From Sipunculus nudus (lineage: Eukaryota; Annelida; Sipuncula; Golfingiida; Sipunculidae): DNA of 64,000 bases. How positions within the stretch are numbered: the first letter of the stretch is position 1; every line of letters begins with the position of its first letter. Location of the stretch: NCBI GenBank assembly GCA_026874595.1, contig CM049320.1:360001-424000 (forward strand). Reading direction: 5' to 3'. This document shows positions 45,013 through 58,576 of the stretch, in pieces. The position numbers and the translations under genes were made by a program. The notes below the pieces were generated by a model that saw only the letters and a list, made by a program, of their open reading frames with translations, did not search any database and was not told where the DNA came from.

Positions 45013-48000
45013 AGTTAACTTTTTTTATGTTCAAAAAGTCATGAAAAATCATGAAATTAGAGACAATTTTTCTAAAATTTTCAGGATGTCTATGTCTTCC
45101 TCTCAACAGTGTTATTTTTTCATAGGAAACTGGATAAATGAACAAGATATCTGTTAACTTTATTAAAAACAGAATACATCTTAGCTGTTTCAATAATTTC
45201 TTTTAATAGAAATGACAAAAATACTCTTTAATCTTTTTTCTGCTTATACATATTATCATAGATGATCTTAATTACCTTTTTCATCTGTAAAAACTTGTTT
45301 CTTATCAAAGTTGTGAGAAAAAGGCAATGAATTTTGGTCAAAGGTCATAAGAAGTCATAAAAAAATTGATCCACTAAAAGTGTTGGAACCCAGATAAATA
45401 ATTGCGTCAACAGTGTTGAAAACTAATCATAGAATTGGTTATTCAGGTTTATATTAATTGGAGAAGGCTTCCATCATTGTATACATCATTGTATACATAT
45501 ATCTATAAACTGCAAACAGTCTGAGTTTCACTTCCCAAACAGACATGTATATGTATTACAGGTCAGAAACTGAATTAGCATTCTCCAGTCGTCAAAGTAC
45601 TGGCACATGGCGGCTGTTTATAACACCAGTAACAGATGTCTCTCCATGTATAAACAGCAGAGCAGGCAATTAATTCTGGTGGGGGACCAGCCGTTATTCA
45701 CCTTACTGTTCCCCCAATAAATTAAGCAATTGGTTATTTTGCATGAGCATTTGAAGCTGATCCCCTCACAGGTCTCCCGGCACCGTGGTCCTATCAGTCA
45801 ATCACACCTTGCTGTAACAGACTTTATGCTGGTTCGTGTTTGAACTTGCATCCAAACTCAGTAATAGTACTGCGTAATAAAGTAACTATCAATACTAAGT
45901 TAACTATGCTTTTTGGCTGGATCTATATTAAATTTAGATTAACTACCACAAACTGAAGTCAACACAAACTCGCAAAATGCTGTAATGCTCGTTTGTATTA
46001 ATTTGCTATGCAGTCAGACTATATGTATGTATCACTTCACACGTGTGATCAATATACCCTATCCAGCCTCGTCTGTAGGGATCAATCATGTTTTGCTTGC
46101 CGGTGTGTGTGGAGGCAGCTAATGAAGTCATATTGAGTAAAACTCAAAAGATGGAAGAGAAATGGTGAAAACATACCATACATTATAAATACTGAAACAG
46201 TAGCAGTAAAAAACTCTGTTTTATGATAAATTTCCATGGTCTGTTGATGGCATAGTATATTGAATTAGAAAATAGTGATGTTATCATTAAATCTGTAAAG
46301 TTTGTATGGTGAATCCCTGATTTTTGCATATATAAGGGCTGTCACACCACTGGGGATGTGAACTTCAAGGTTCTTTTTAGTCAGTCAAAACAATTGGCAG
46401 ACCATGCAGACATTAACACACCCAAAGAAAAACTCTAAGATATTCGTAAGATAACAAAAAAATATATAATAACAAATACATGGGTTATGGTACTTACAGA
46501 TCGCAGGGGGGGGGATGTCATCAGCACAAATAACACAATAATCATGATAGTTCACAAAGTCCAGTTATCCACATGACACGTACAAATCCTCCTATTGGAC
46601 ACAGAGCACAGTCCAATCCCAGCGTAATACAGATGGTCACAACACTGTACAACTGGTTCACACAGCAGTATAACTGTTAATCATCCGTAAAACACAATTC
46701 ATGTGCCACACACCTATCAGACACAGTTCCTATAGAGACTGTCTTACAAGATCAGTTCTCAAGAGTCTATGCTAAATTGAAATGAACATTTAAGGATGCA
46801 GGTGGCGTATACTGATTGCTAAACTGCATTTGATATTTACATCAAATGAACCACATGTTCATCCTAACTGGGTTTCTCCCGCTAATTGCTAAACATGATA
46901 TTACATAAAAGAATTAATAAAACTTGAAAAAAAATTATTTGGTCATACTCCCTATACCTAAATACATAAAGTCACAGTCCTTTGGTGACAAGGGCATCCT
47001 AGGCTCTTTGAGGACATGATGATTCCCTCGCATAAACATAACAGGCCGTCTCGCCTCATGTGAATGACTTCGTTGCTATGAGAATTATGCCAGCATGCAG
47101 CAGTCCCACAGGCAAAAGATGGCTCGACCCGCTTGGTAATTAACATTCACACTGAAATCATGAAATCATGTGTTCAGGTGGTCGTCCTATGATATATTTC
47201 TGCTGTAGGAATATTTCGGTCCATTGGCCAAATGTAACTGCACTGTAGATGTTATTGTAACAATTTTGTAATGATAGATCCAGTTAAATACCTTCTGACG
47301 TGATGACAGGAGCAGCTGTGTATTGGTTCCCAGCATAGCCACTGCCAAGTTGCCAACACATTAATTGTTATTATCGTTTCAGCCAGCAGGTACATGTATT
47401 ACATTTTTATTGCATTCATCGTGTGTACACCTGAATATCTTATGCTGACTGGCTGAGCCAGAGATTGTTAGGCCTACATTTTGTTTAAACAGGCCCATTT
47501 TGAAGAGCGATGGTCTGATAATTTTTAACAACACTGAGGCTGAGGGTTATAGTGTTGAAGTCTCACTGAACTCAACATAGGCGAGGGCCTTAAAATATTA
47601 AGACTGATTAAAAGGGAATATTTGTAGCCAACTGGAAGGCAATAATAGGTGATGACTGAATAAACCATGTTGATTTTGAAAAAGATTCTGGGAAAGACCA
47701 CAAATTTCTGCTGACATAACTGTAAAAGACTTAGTTCACAGACGTGGTGATGTGTGGTGCTGACTGTCCCATAACCAGTGGAGTTTACCAGTTGATGAAA
47801 TAGTGGGCCAGAGAGTTGTACTTTAGCTATATAATTTGATGGAGATGGCTCTGTTTGTGGGAGTAATAATGTTTTAACCATTGCATCGACTGGGCCAGTC
47901 TAATCTTTTATTTGACACATGCACTTTGACAGGTACTTTACTAATTTAGGCTTGGAATGCAGCACAGATTGGTTAAGATAGACACACAGATGTTATGTTT

Positions 48001-48417
48001 CAAAATGTTAGTTGCCTCTTGCTGATTAATTGATTGTCAATCATTTCACTTCATAATCATTTTAATTGGTTACATTTTTGTGTTGTCAATCACAAACCAT
48101 TAAACAGGCCTGTGTACATGAAAGAAAGCTTTGTTTAATATGTTTATTTTAAAATCTGCCAATTTCTACATTTTTTTAGAAACAAACTGGAATGAGGAAA
48201 TGAGGGGTCAAACCCACAAAAAAGGACTTATAAGAAAACCTTAAAAAGATGAAGGTGTTGGTTGGGTGGGGGGGGTAGAGGGGTTCAGGTCACAAGAATT
48301 AGACTGAAATCCTTAAAAAGAGACTTTGGAGGCTTAATTAAGGAATTGGGGGAGGGTCCAGACCCTCTTAATCAGATTCTGGTAGGACATGTTTGGATGA
48401 CTATAATAATTCAATGT
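45013..48417. other. Intronic or intergenic DNA without recognised genes
   Basis: Nothing I can identify. A G9 run lies near 46505 and a G8 run near 48267. Short frames at 46958-47146, 47525-47881 and 48262-48453 look incidental. Confidence 0.45.
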
Positions 48418-51400
48418 GATAATCAGGACTGTAAGTATTTACCGGATTACTGATGATAATAAAGCCCTGGAACTGTGATACCAGTAAATGTGTACATGCT
48501 GTGGCAGTCAGAATGGTGATCAGGACTGTAAGTATTTACCGGATTACTGATGATAGTAAAGCTCTGGAACTGTGATATCAGTAAATGTGTACATGCTGTG
48601 GCAGTCAGAATGGTGATTAGGACTGTAAGTATTTACCGGATTACTGATGATAATAAAGCCCTGGAACTGTGATATCAGTAAATGTGTACATGCTGTGGCA
48701 GTCAGAATGGTGATCAGAACTGTAAGTATTTACCGGATTACTGATGATAATAAAGCTCTGGAACTGTGATATTAGTAAATGTGTACATGCTGTGGCAGTC
48801 AGAATTGTGATCAGAACTGTAAGTATTTACCGGATTACTGATGATAATAAAGCTCTGGAACTGTGATATCAGTAAATGTGTACATGCTGTGGCAGTCAGA
48901 ATGGTGATCAGGACTGTAAGTATTTACCGGATTACTGATGATAATAAAGCCCTGGAACTGTGATATCAGTAAATGTGTACATGCTGTGGCAGTCAGAATG
49001 ATGATCAGGACTGTAAGTATTTACCGGATTACTGATGATAATAAAGCCCTGGAACTGTGATATCAGTAAATGTGTACATGCTGTGGCAGTCAGAATGATG
49101 ATCAGGACTGTAAGTATTAACCGGATTACTGATGATAATAAAGCCCTGGAACTGTGATATCAGTAAGTATTTACCGGATTACTGATGATAATAAAGCCCT
49201 GGAACTGTGATATCAGTAAAGGTGTACATGCTGTGGCAGTCAGAATGGTGATCAGGACTGTAAGTATTTACCAGATTACTGATGATAATAAAGCCCTGGA
49301 ACTGTGATATCAGTAAATGTGTACATGCTGTGGCAGTCAGAATGATGATCAGGACTGTAAGTATTTACCGGATTACTGATGATAATAAAGCCCTGGAACT
49401 GTGATATCAGTAAATGTGTACATGCTGTGGCAGTCAGAATGATGGTCAGGACTGTAAGTATTAACCAGATTACTGATGATAATAAAGCCCTGGAACTGTG
49501 ATATCAGTAAGTATTTACCGGATTACTGATGATAATAAAGCCCTGGAACTGTGATATCAGTAAAGGTGTACATGCTGTGGCAGTCAGAATGGTGATCAGG
49601 ACTGTAAGTATTTACCGGATTACTGATGATAATAAAGCCCTGGAACTGTGATATCAGTAAATGTGTACATGCTGTGGCAGTCAGAATGATGATCAGGACT
49701 GTAAGTATTTACCGGATTACTGATGATGATAAGGCCCTGGAACTGTGATATCAGTAAAGGTGTACATGCTGTGGCAGTCAGAATGATGATCAGGACTGTA
49801 AGTATTTACCGGATTACTGATGATAATAAAGCCCTGGAACTGTGATATCAGTAAAGGTGTACATGCTGTGGCAGTCAGAATGGTGATCAGGACTGTAAGT
49901 ATTTACTGGATTACTGATGATAATAAAGCCCTGGGACTGTGATATCAGTAAATGTGTACATGCTGTGGCAGTCAGAATGGTGATTAGGACTGTAAGTATT
50001 TACCGGATTACTGATGATAATAAAGCCCTGGAACTGTGATATCAGTAAATGTGTACATGCTGTGGCAGTCAGAATGGTGATCAGAACTGTAAGTATTTAC
50101 CGGATTACTGATGATAATAAAGCCCTGGAACTGTGATATCAGTAAAGGTGTACATGCTGTGGCAGTCAGAATGGTGATCAGGACTGTAAGTATTTACCAG
50201 ATTACTGATGATAATAAAGCCCTGGAACTGTGATATCAGTAAATGTGTACATGCTGTGGCAGTCAGAATGATGATCAGGACTGTAAGTATTTACCGGATT
50301 ACTGATGATAATAAAGCCCTGGAACTGTGATATCAGTAAATGTGTACATGCTGTGGCAGTCAGAATGATGGTCAGGACTGTAAGTATTAACCAGATTACT
50401 GATGATAATAAAGCCCTGGAACTGTGATATCAGTAAGTATTTACCGGATTACTGATGATAATAAAGCCCTGGAACTGTGATATCAGTAAAGGTGTACATG
50501 CTGTGGCAGTCAGAATGGTGATCAGGACTGTAAGTATTTACCGGATTACTGATGATAATAAAGCCCTGGAACTGTGATATCAGTAAATGTGTACATGCTG
50601 TGGCAGTCAGAATGATGATCAGGACTGTAAGTATTTACCGGATTACTGATGATGATAAGGCCCTGGAACTGTGATATCAGTAAAGGTGTACATGCTGTGG
50701 CAGTCAGAATGATGATCAGGACTGTAAGTATTTACCGGATTACTGATGATAATAAAGCCCTGGAACTGTGATATCAGTAAAGGTGTACATGCTGTGGCAG
50801 TCAGAATGGTGATCAGGACTGTAAGTATTTACTGGATTACTGATGATAATAAAGCCCTGGGACTGTGATATCAGTAAATGTGTACATGCTGTGGCAGTCA
50901 GAATGGTGATTAGGACTGTAAGTATTTACCGGATTACTGATGATAATAAAGCCCTGGAACTGTGATATCAGTAAATGTGTACATGCTGTGGCAGTCAGAA
51001 TGGTGATCAGAACTGTAAGTATTTACCGGATTACTGATGATAATAAAGCTCTGGAACTGTGATATTAGTAAATGTGTACATGCTGTGGCAGTCAGAATTG
51101 TGATCAGAACTGTAAGTATTTACCGGATTACTGATGATAATAAAGCTCTGGAACTGTGATATCAGTAAATGTGTACATGCTGTGGCAGTCAGAATGGTGA
51201 TCAGGACTGTAAGTATTTACCGGATTACTGATGATAATAAAGCCCTGGAACTGTGATATCAGTAAATGTGTACATGCTGTGGCAGTCAGAATGATGATCA
51301 GGACTGTAAGTATTTACCGGATTACTGATGATAATAAAGCCCTGGAACTGTGATATCAGTAAATGTGTACATGCTGTGGCAGTCAGAATGGTGATCAGGA

Positions 51401-54400
51401 CTGTAAGTATTTACCGGATTACTGATGATAATAAAGCCCTGGAACTGTGATATCAGTAAATGTGTACATGCTGTGGCAGTCAGAATGATGATCAGGACTG
51501 TAAGTATTTACCGGATTACTGATGATAATAAAGCCGTGGAACTGTGATATCAGTAAATGTGTACATGCTGTGGCAGTCAGAATGGTGATCAGGACTGTAA
51601 GTATTTACAGGATTACTGATGCTAATAAAGCCCTGGAACTGTGATATCAGTAAATGTGTACATACTGTGGCAGTCAGAATGGTGATCAGGACTGTAAGTA
51701 TTTACCAGATTACTGATGATAATAAAGCCCTGGAACTGTGATATCAGTAAATGTGTACATGCTGTGGCAGTCAGAATGGTGATCAGGACTGTAAGTATTT
51801 ACAGGATTACTGATGATAATAAAGCCCTGGAACTGTGATATCAGTAACTGTGTACATGCTGTGGCAGTCAGAATGGTGATCAGGACTGTAAGTATTTACC
51901 GGATTACTGATGATAATAAAGCTCTGGAACTGTGATATCAGTAAATGTGTACATGCTGTGGCAGTCAGAATGGTGATTAGGACTGTAAGTATTTACCGGA
52001 TTACTGATGATAATAAAGCCCTGGAACTGTGATATCAGTAAATGTGTACATGCTGTGGCAGTCAGAATGATGGTCAGGACTGTAAGTATTAACCAGATTA
52101 CTGATGATAATAAAGCCCTGGAACTGTGATATCAGTAAGTATTTACCGGATTACTGATGATAATAAAGCCCTGGAACTGTGATATCAGTAAAGGTGTACA
52201 TGCTGTGGCAGTCAGAATGGTGATCAGGACTGTAAGTATTTACCGGATTACTGATGATAATAAAGCCCTGGAACTGTGATATCAGTAAATGTGTACATGC
52301 TGTGGCAGTCAGAATGATGATCAGGACTGTAAGTATTTACCGGATTACTGATGATGATAAGGCCCTGGAACTGTGATATCAGTAAAGGTGTACATGCTGT
52401 GGCAGTCAGAATGATGATCAGGACTGTAAGTATTTACCGGATTACTGATGATAATAAAGCCCTGGAACTGTGATATCAGTAAAGGTGTACATGCTGTGGC
52501 AGTCAGAATGGTGATCAGGACTGTAAGTATTTACCGGATTACTGATGATAATAAAGCCCTGGGACTGTGATATCAGTAAATGTGTACATGCTGTGGCAGT
52601 CAGAATGGTGATTAGGACTGTAAGTATTTACCGGATTACTGATGATAATAAAGCCCTGGAACTGTGATATCAGTAAATGTGTACATGCTGTGGCAGTCAG
52701 AATGGTGATCAGAACTGTAAGTATTTACCGGATTACTGATGATAATAAAGCTCTGGAACTGTGATATTAGTAAATGTGTACATGCTGTGGCAGTCAGAAT
52801 TGTGATCAGAACTGTAAGTATTTACCGGATTACTGATGATAATAAAGCTCTGGAACTGTGATATCAGTAAATGTGTACATGCTGTGGCAGTCAGAATGGT
52901 GATCAGGACTGTAAGTATTTACCGGATTACTGATGATAATAAAGCCCTGGAACTGTGATATCAGTAAATGTGTACATGCTGTGGCAGTCAGAATGATGAT
53001 CAGGACTGTAAGTATTTACCGGATTACTGATGATAATAAAGCCCTGGAACTGTGATATCAGTAAAGGTGTACATGCTGTGGCAGTCAGAATGGTGATCAG
53101 GACTGTAAGTATTTACCGGATTACTGATGATAATAAAGCCCTGGAACTGTGATATCAGTAAATGTGTACATGCTGTGGCAGTCAGAATGATGATCAGGAC
53201 TGTAAGTATTTACCGGATTACTGATGATAATAAAGCCCTGGAACTGTGATATCAGTAAATGTGTACATGCTGTGGCAGTCAGAATGGTGATCAGGACTGT
53301 AAGTATTTACAGGATTACTGATGCTAATAAAGCCCTGGAACTGTGATATCAGTAAATGTGTACATACTGTGGCAGTCAGAATGGTGATCAGGACTGTAAG
53401 TATTAACCGGATTACTGATGATAATAAAGCCCTAGAACTGTGATATCAGAAAGTATTTGCCGGATTACTGATGATAATAAAGCCCTGGAACTGTGATATC
53501 AGTAAAGGTGTACATGCTGTGGCAGTCAGAATGGTGATCAGGACTGTAAGTATTTACCGGATTACTGATGATAATAAAGCCCTGGAACTGTGATATCAGT
53601 AAAGGTGTACATGCTGTGGCAGTCAGAATGATGATCAGGACTGTAAGTATTTACCGGATTACTGATGATAATAAAGCCCTGGGACTGTGATATCAGTAAA
53701 GATGTACATGCTGTGGCAGTCAGAATGGTGATCAGGACTGTAAGTATTTACCGAATTACTGATGAAAATAAAGCCCTGGGACTGTGATATCAGTAAATGT
53801 GTACATGCTGTGGAAGTCAGAATGGTGATCAGGACTGCAAGTATTTACCGGATTACTGATGATAATAAAGCCCTGGAACTGTGATATCAGTAAATGTGTA
53901 CATGCTGTGGCAGTCAGAATGGTGATCAGGACTGTAAGTATTTACCGGATTACTGATGATAATAAAGCCCTGGAACTGTGATATCAGTAAATGTGTACAT
54001 GCTGTGGCAGTCAGAATGATGATCAGGACTGTAAGTATTTACCGGATTACTGATGATAATAAAGCCCTGGAACTGTGATATCAGTAAAGGTGTACATGCT
54101 GTGGCAGTCAGAATGGTGATCAGGACTGTAAGTATTTACCGAATTACTGATGATAATAAAGCCCTGGAACTGTGATATCAGTAAAGGTGTACATGCTGTG
54201 GCAGTCAGAATGGTGATCAGGACTGTAAGTATTTACTGGATTACTGATGATAATAAAGCCCTGGGACTGTGATATCAGTAAATGTGTACATGCTGTGGCA
54301 GTCAGAATGGTGATCAGGACTGTAAGTATTTACCGGATTACTGATGATAATAAAGCCCTGGAACTGTGATATCAGTAAAGGTGTACATGCTGTGGCAGTC

Positions 54401-56163
54401 AGAATGGTGATCAGGACTGTAAGTATTTACCGGATTACTGATGATAATAAAGCCCTGGAACTGTGATATCAGTAAAGGTGTACATGCTGTGGCAGTCAGA
54501 ATGGTGATCAGGACTGTAAGTATTTACCGGATTACTGATGATAATAAAGCCCTGGAACTGTGATATCAGTAAATGTGTACATGCTGTGGCAGTCAGAATG
54601 GTGATCAGGACTGTAAGTATTTACAGGATTACTGATGATAATAAAGCCCTGAAACTGTGATATCAGTAAATGTGTACATGCTGTGGCAGTCAGAATGGTG
54701 ATCAGGACTGTAAGTATTTACCGGATTACTGATGATAATAAAGCCCTGGAACTGTGATATCAGTAAAGGTGTACATGCTGTGGCAGTCAGAATGGTGATC
54801 AGGACTGTAAGTATTTACAGGATTACTGATGATAATAAAGCCCTGGAACTGTGATATCAGTAAATGTGTACATGCTGTGGCAGTCAGAATGGTGATCAGG
54901 ACTGTAAGTATTTACAGGATTACTGATGATAATAAAGCCCTGGAACTGTGATATCAGTAAATGTGTACATGCTGTGGCAGTCAGAATGGTGATCAGGACT
55001 GTAAGTATTTACCGGATTACTGACGATAATAAAGCCCTGGAACTGTGATATCAGTAAAGGTGTACATGCTGTGGCAGTCAGAATGATGATCAGGACTGTA
55101 AGTATTTACCGGATTACTGATGATAATAAAGCCCTGGAACTGTGATATCAGTAAAGGTGTACATGCTGTGGCAGTCAGAATGGTGATCAGGACTGTAAGT
55201 ATTTACCGGATTACTGATGATAATAAAGCCCTGGAACTGTGATATCAGTAAATGTGTACATGCTGTGGCAGTCAGAATGATGATCAGGACTGTAAGTATT
55301 TACCGGATTACTGATGATAATAAAGCCCTGGAACTGTGATATCAGTAAATGTGTACATGCTGTGGCAGTCAGAATGGTGATCAGGACTGTAAGTATTTAC
55401 AGGATTACTGATGATAATAAAGCCCTGGAACTGTGATATCAGTAAATGTGTACATGCTGTGGCAGTCAGAATGGTGATCAGGACTGTAAGTATTTACCGG
55501 ATTACTGATGATAATAAAGCCCTGGAACTGTGATATCAGTAAAGGTGTACATGCTGTGGCAGTCAGAATGGTGATCAGGACTGTAAGTATTTACAGGATT
55601 ACTGATAATAATAAAGCCCTGGAACTGTGATATCAGTAAGTGTGTACATGCTGTGGCAGTCAGAATGGTGATCAGGACTGTAAGTATTTACAGGATTACT
55701 GATGATAATAAAGCCCTGGAACTGTGATATCAGTAAATGTGTATATGCTGTGGCAGTCAGAATGGTGATCAGGACTGTAAGTATTTACCGGATTACTGAT
55801 GATAATAAAGCCCTGGAACTGTGATATCAGTAAATGTGTACATGCTGTGGCAGTCAGAATGATGATCAGGACTGTAAGTATTTACCGGATTACTGATGAT
55901 AATAAAGCCCTGGAACTGTGATATCAGTAAATGTGTACATGCTGTGGCAGTCAGAATGGTGATCAGAACTGTAAGTATTTACCAAAATACTGATGATATT
56001 AAAGCCCTGGAACTGTGATATCAGTAAATGTGTACATGCTGTGGCAGTCAGAATGGTGATCAGAACTGTAAGTATTTACAGGATTACTGATGATAATAAA
56101 GCCCTGGAACTGTGATATCAGTAAATGTGTACATGCTGTGGCAGTCAGAATGGTGATCAGGCC
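48418..56163. repeat. 7.7-kb satellite array of a 97-bp unit, with higher-order structure
   Basis: The 97-bp unit includes CAGGACTGTAAGTATTTACC, GGATTACTGATGATAATAAA, GCCCTGGAACTGTGATATCA and TGTACATGCTGTGGCAGTCA. About 77 full units are present, most differing at only a few bases. Five 53-bp units lack 44 bases and are marked by CAGTAAGTATTTACCGG (near 49166, 49510, 50436, 52138) and a variant near 53450. Equal spacings between markers (344, 926, 1702 bp) fit n x 97 + 53 exactly and reveal duplicated blocks. Each unit carries GTAAGTAT and AATAAA on the plus strand. All frames contain stops. Confidence 0.97.
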
Positions 56164-56734
56164 TTCAAATGATGAAGTAATTGATGGACAAAACACAAAA
56201 TAATCAATAAATAATCAATCTGAGCTGCTGCTTTTGTTTCTCAGTCATCAAACAATTTAATAACCAATTCCTGACACTAACACTTAGTCAAGTCATTGCA
56301 TGTCCCTCACGTGGATAAGTTCCTTTTGTTTTAATGTTAAACTTTGGGCAACAACCATCCTTCCACAGCGACTTCCTAAAAAAATAACTTTTTCATAGTC
56401 CTGATTGTTTTTGGTGTTTATATCATAGCTTTATGTATTTAAACCTCAGAGTAGCAGACACCTCATTTTTCTGTTTTGTAACCACTTGATTTGGTCCCAA
56501 CAGATGACCTGAACCTCGATAAGGGATTATACATCCATTAGGTACAAAGCAATAATTAATTAAAGAAAGTAATTAGATATAACTTATCATTCCAGATGTG
56601 CTTGGTTATGAATTTCTAACCTTTTATTCAGTTGTTGATAACTCATTTTCATTATTGTTAAATCAATTTTAGAAAATTTTGTATCATCAAATAGCAGTAG
56701 GTGGATAACTTAATAAACAATTCCAGAGAGTAAT
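56164..56734. other. Unique spacer between two satellite arrays
   Basis: AT-rich, with no gene or repeat recognised. Confidence 0.5.
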
Positions 56735-58576
56735 CACCAGCTACATGGCAGTCATACCTGGCTTAGATCACCAGCTACCTGGCAGTCATACCTGGCTTAG
56801 ATCACCAGCTACCTGGCAGTCATACCTTGCTTAGATGACCAGCTACATGGCAGTCATACCTGGCTTAGATCACCAGCTACATGGCAGTCATACCTGGCTT
56901 AGATCACCAGCTACCTGGCAGTCATACCTGGCTTAGATCACCAGCTACATGGCAGTCATACCTGGCTTAGATCACCAGCTACATGGCAGTCATACCTGGC
57001 TTAGATCACCAGCTACCTGGCAGTCATACCTGGCTTAGATCACCAGCTACCTGGCAGTCATACCTGGCTTAGATCACCAGCTACATGGCAGTCATACCTG
57101 GCTTAGATGACCAGCTACATGGCAGTCATACCTGGCTTAGATCACCAACTACATGGCAGTCATACCTGGCTTAGATCACCAGCTACATGGCAGTCATACC
57201 TGGCTTAGATCACCAGCCACCTGGCAGTCATACCTGGCTTAGATCACCAGTTACCTGGCAGTCATACCTGGCTTAGATCACCAGCTACATGGCAGTCATA
57301 CCTGGCTTAGATCACCAGCTACATGGCAGTCATACCTGGCTTAGATCACCAGCTACCTGGCAGTCATACCTGGCTTAGATCACCAGCTACATGGCAGTCA
57401 TACCTGGCTTAGATCACCAGCTACATGGCAGTCATACCTGGCTTAGATCACCAGCTACCTGGCAGTCATACCTGGCTTAGATCACCAGCTACCTGGCAGT
57501 CATACCTGGCTTAGATCACCAGCTACATGGCAGTCATACCTGGCTTAGATCACCAGCTACATGGCAGTCATACCTGGCTTAGATCACCAGCTACATGGCA
57601 GTCATACCTGGCTTAGATCACCAGCTACATGGCAGTCATACCTGGCTTAGATCACCAGCTACATGGCAGTCATACCTGGCTTAGATCACCAGCTACCTGG
57701 CAGTCATACCTGGCTTAGATCACCAGCTACATGGCAGTCATACCTGGCTTAGATCACCAGCTACATGGCAGTCATACCTGGCTTAGATGACCAGCTACAT
57801 GGCAGTCATACCTGGCTTAGATCACCAGCTACATGGCAGTCATACCTGGCTTAGATCACCAGCTACCTGGCAGTCATACCTGGCTTAGATCACCAGCTAC
57901 CTGGCAGTCATACCTGGCTTAGATGACCAGCTACATGGCAGTCATACCTGGCTTAGATGACCAGCTACATGGCAGTCATACCTGGCTTAGATCACCAGCT
58001 ACATGGCAGTCATACCTGGCTTAGATGACCAGCTACATGGCAGTCATACCTGGCTTAGATGACCAGCTACATGGCAGTCATACCTGGCTTAGATGACCAG
58101 CTACATGGCAGTCATACCTGGCTTAGATGACCAGCTACATGGCAGTCATACCTGGCTTAGATCACCAGTTACCTGGCAGTCATACCTGGCTTAGATCACC
58201 AGCTACCTTGCAGTCATACCTGGCTTAGATCACAAGCTACCTGGCAGTCATACCTGGCTTAGATCACCAGCTACCTGGCAGTCATACCTGGCTTAGATCA
58301 CCAGCTACATGGCAGTCATACCTGGCTTAGATCACCAGCTACATGGCAGTCATACCTGGCTTAGATCACCAGCTACATGGCAGTCATACCTGGCTTAGAT
58401 CACCAGCTACATGGCAGTCATACCTGGCTTAGATCACCAGCTACATGGCAGTCATACCTGGCTTAGATCACCAGCTACATGGCAGTCATACCTGGCTTAA
58501 ATCACCAGCTACATGGCAGTCATACCTGGCTTAGATCACCAGCTACATGGCAGTCATACCTTGCTTAGATGACCAC
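56735..58576. repeat. 34-bp satellite array, about 54 copies
   Basis: The unit contains ATCACCAGCTACATGGCAGT and CATACCTGGCTTAG. Two main variable sites distinguish copies: ACATGG or ACCTGG, and ATCACC or ATGACC. Units are otherwise almost identical, which indicates recent spread. The period is not divisible by three, and stops occur in all frames. Confidence 0.97.

Noticed and set aside
48418-56163. CRISPR-like array
   Set aside because: Whole 97-bp units repeat without unique spacers in a eukaryotic context; it is a satellite.
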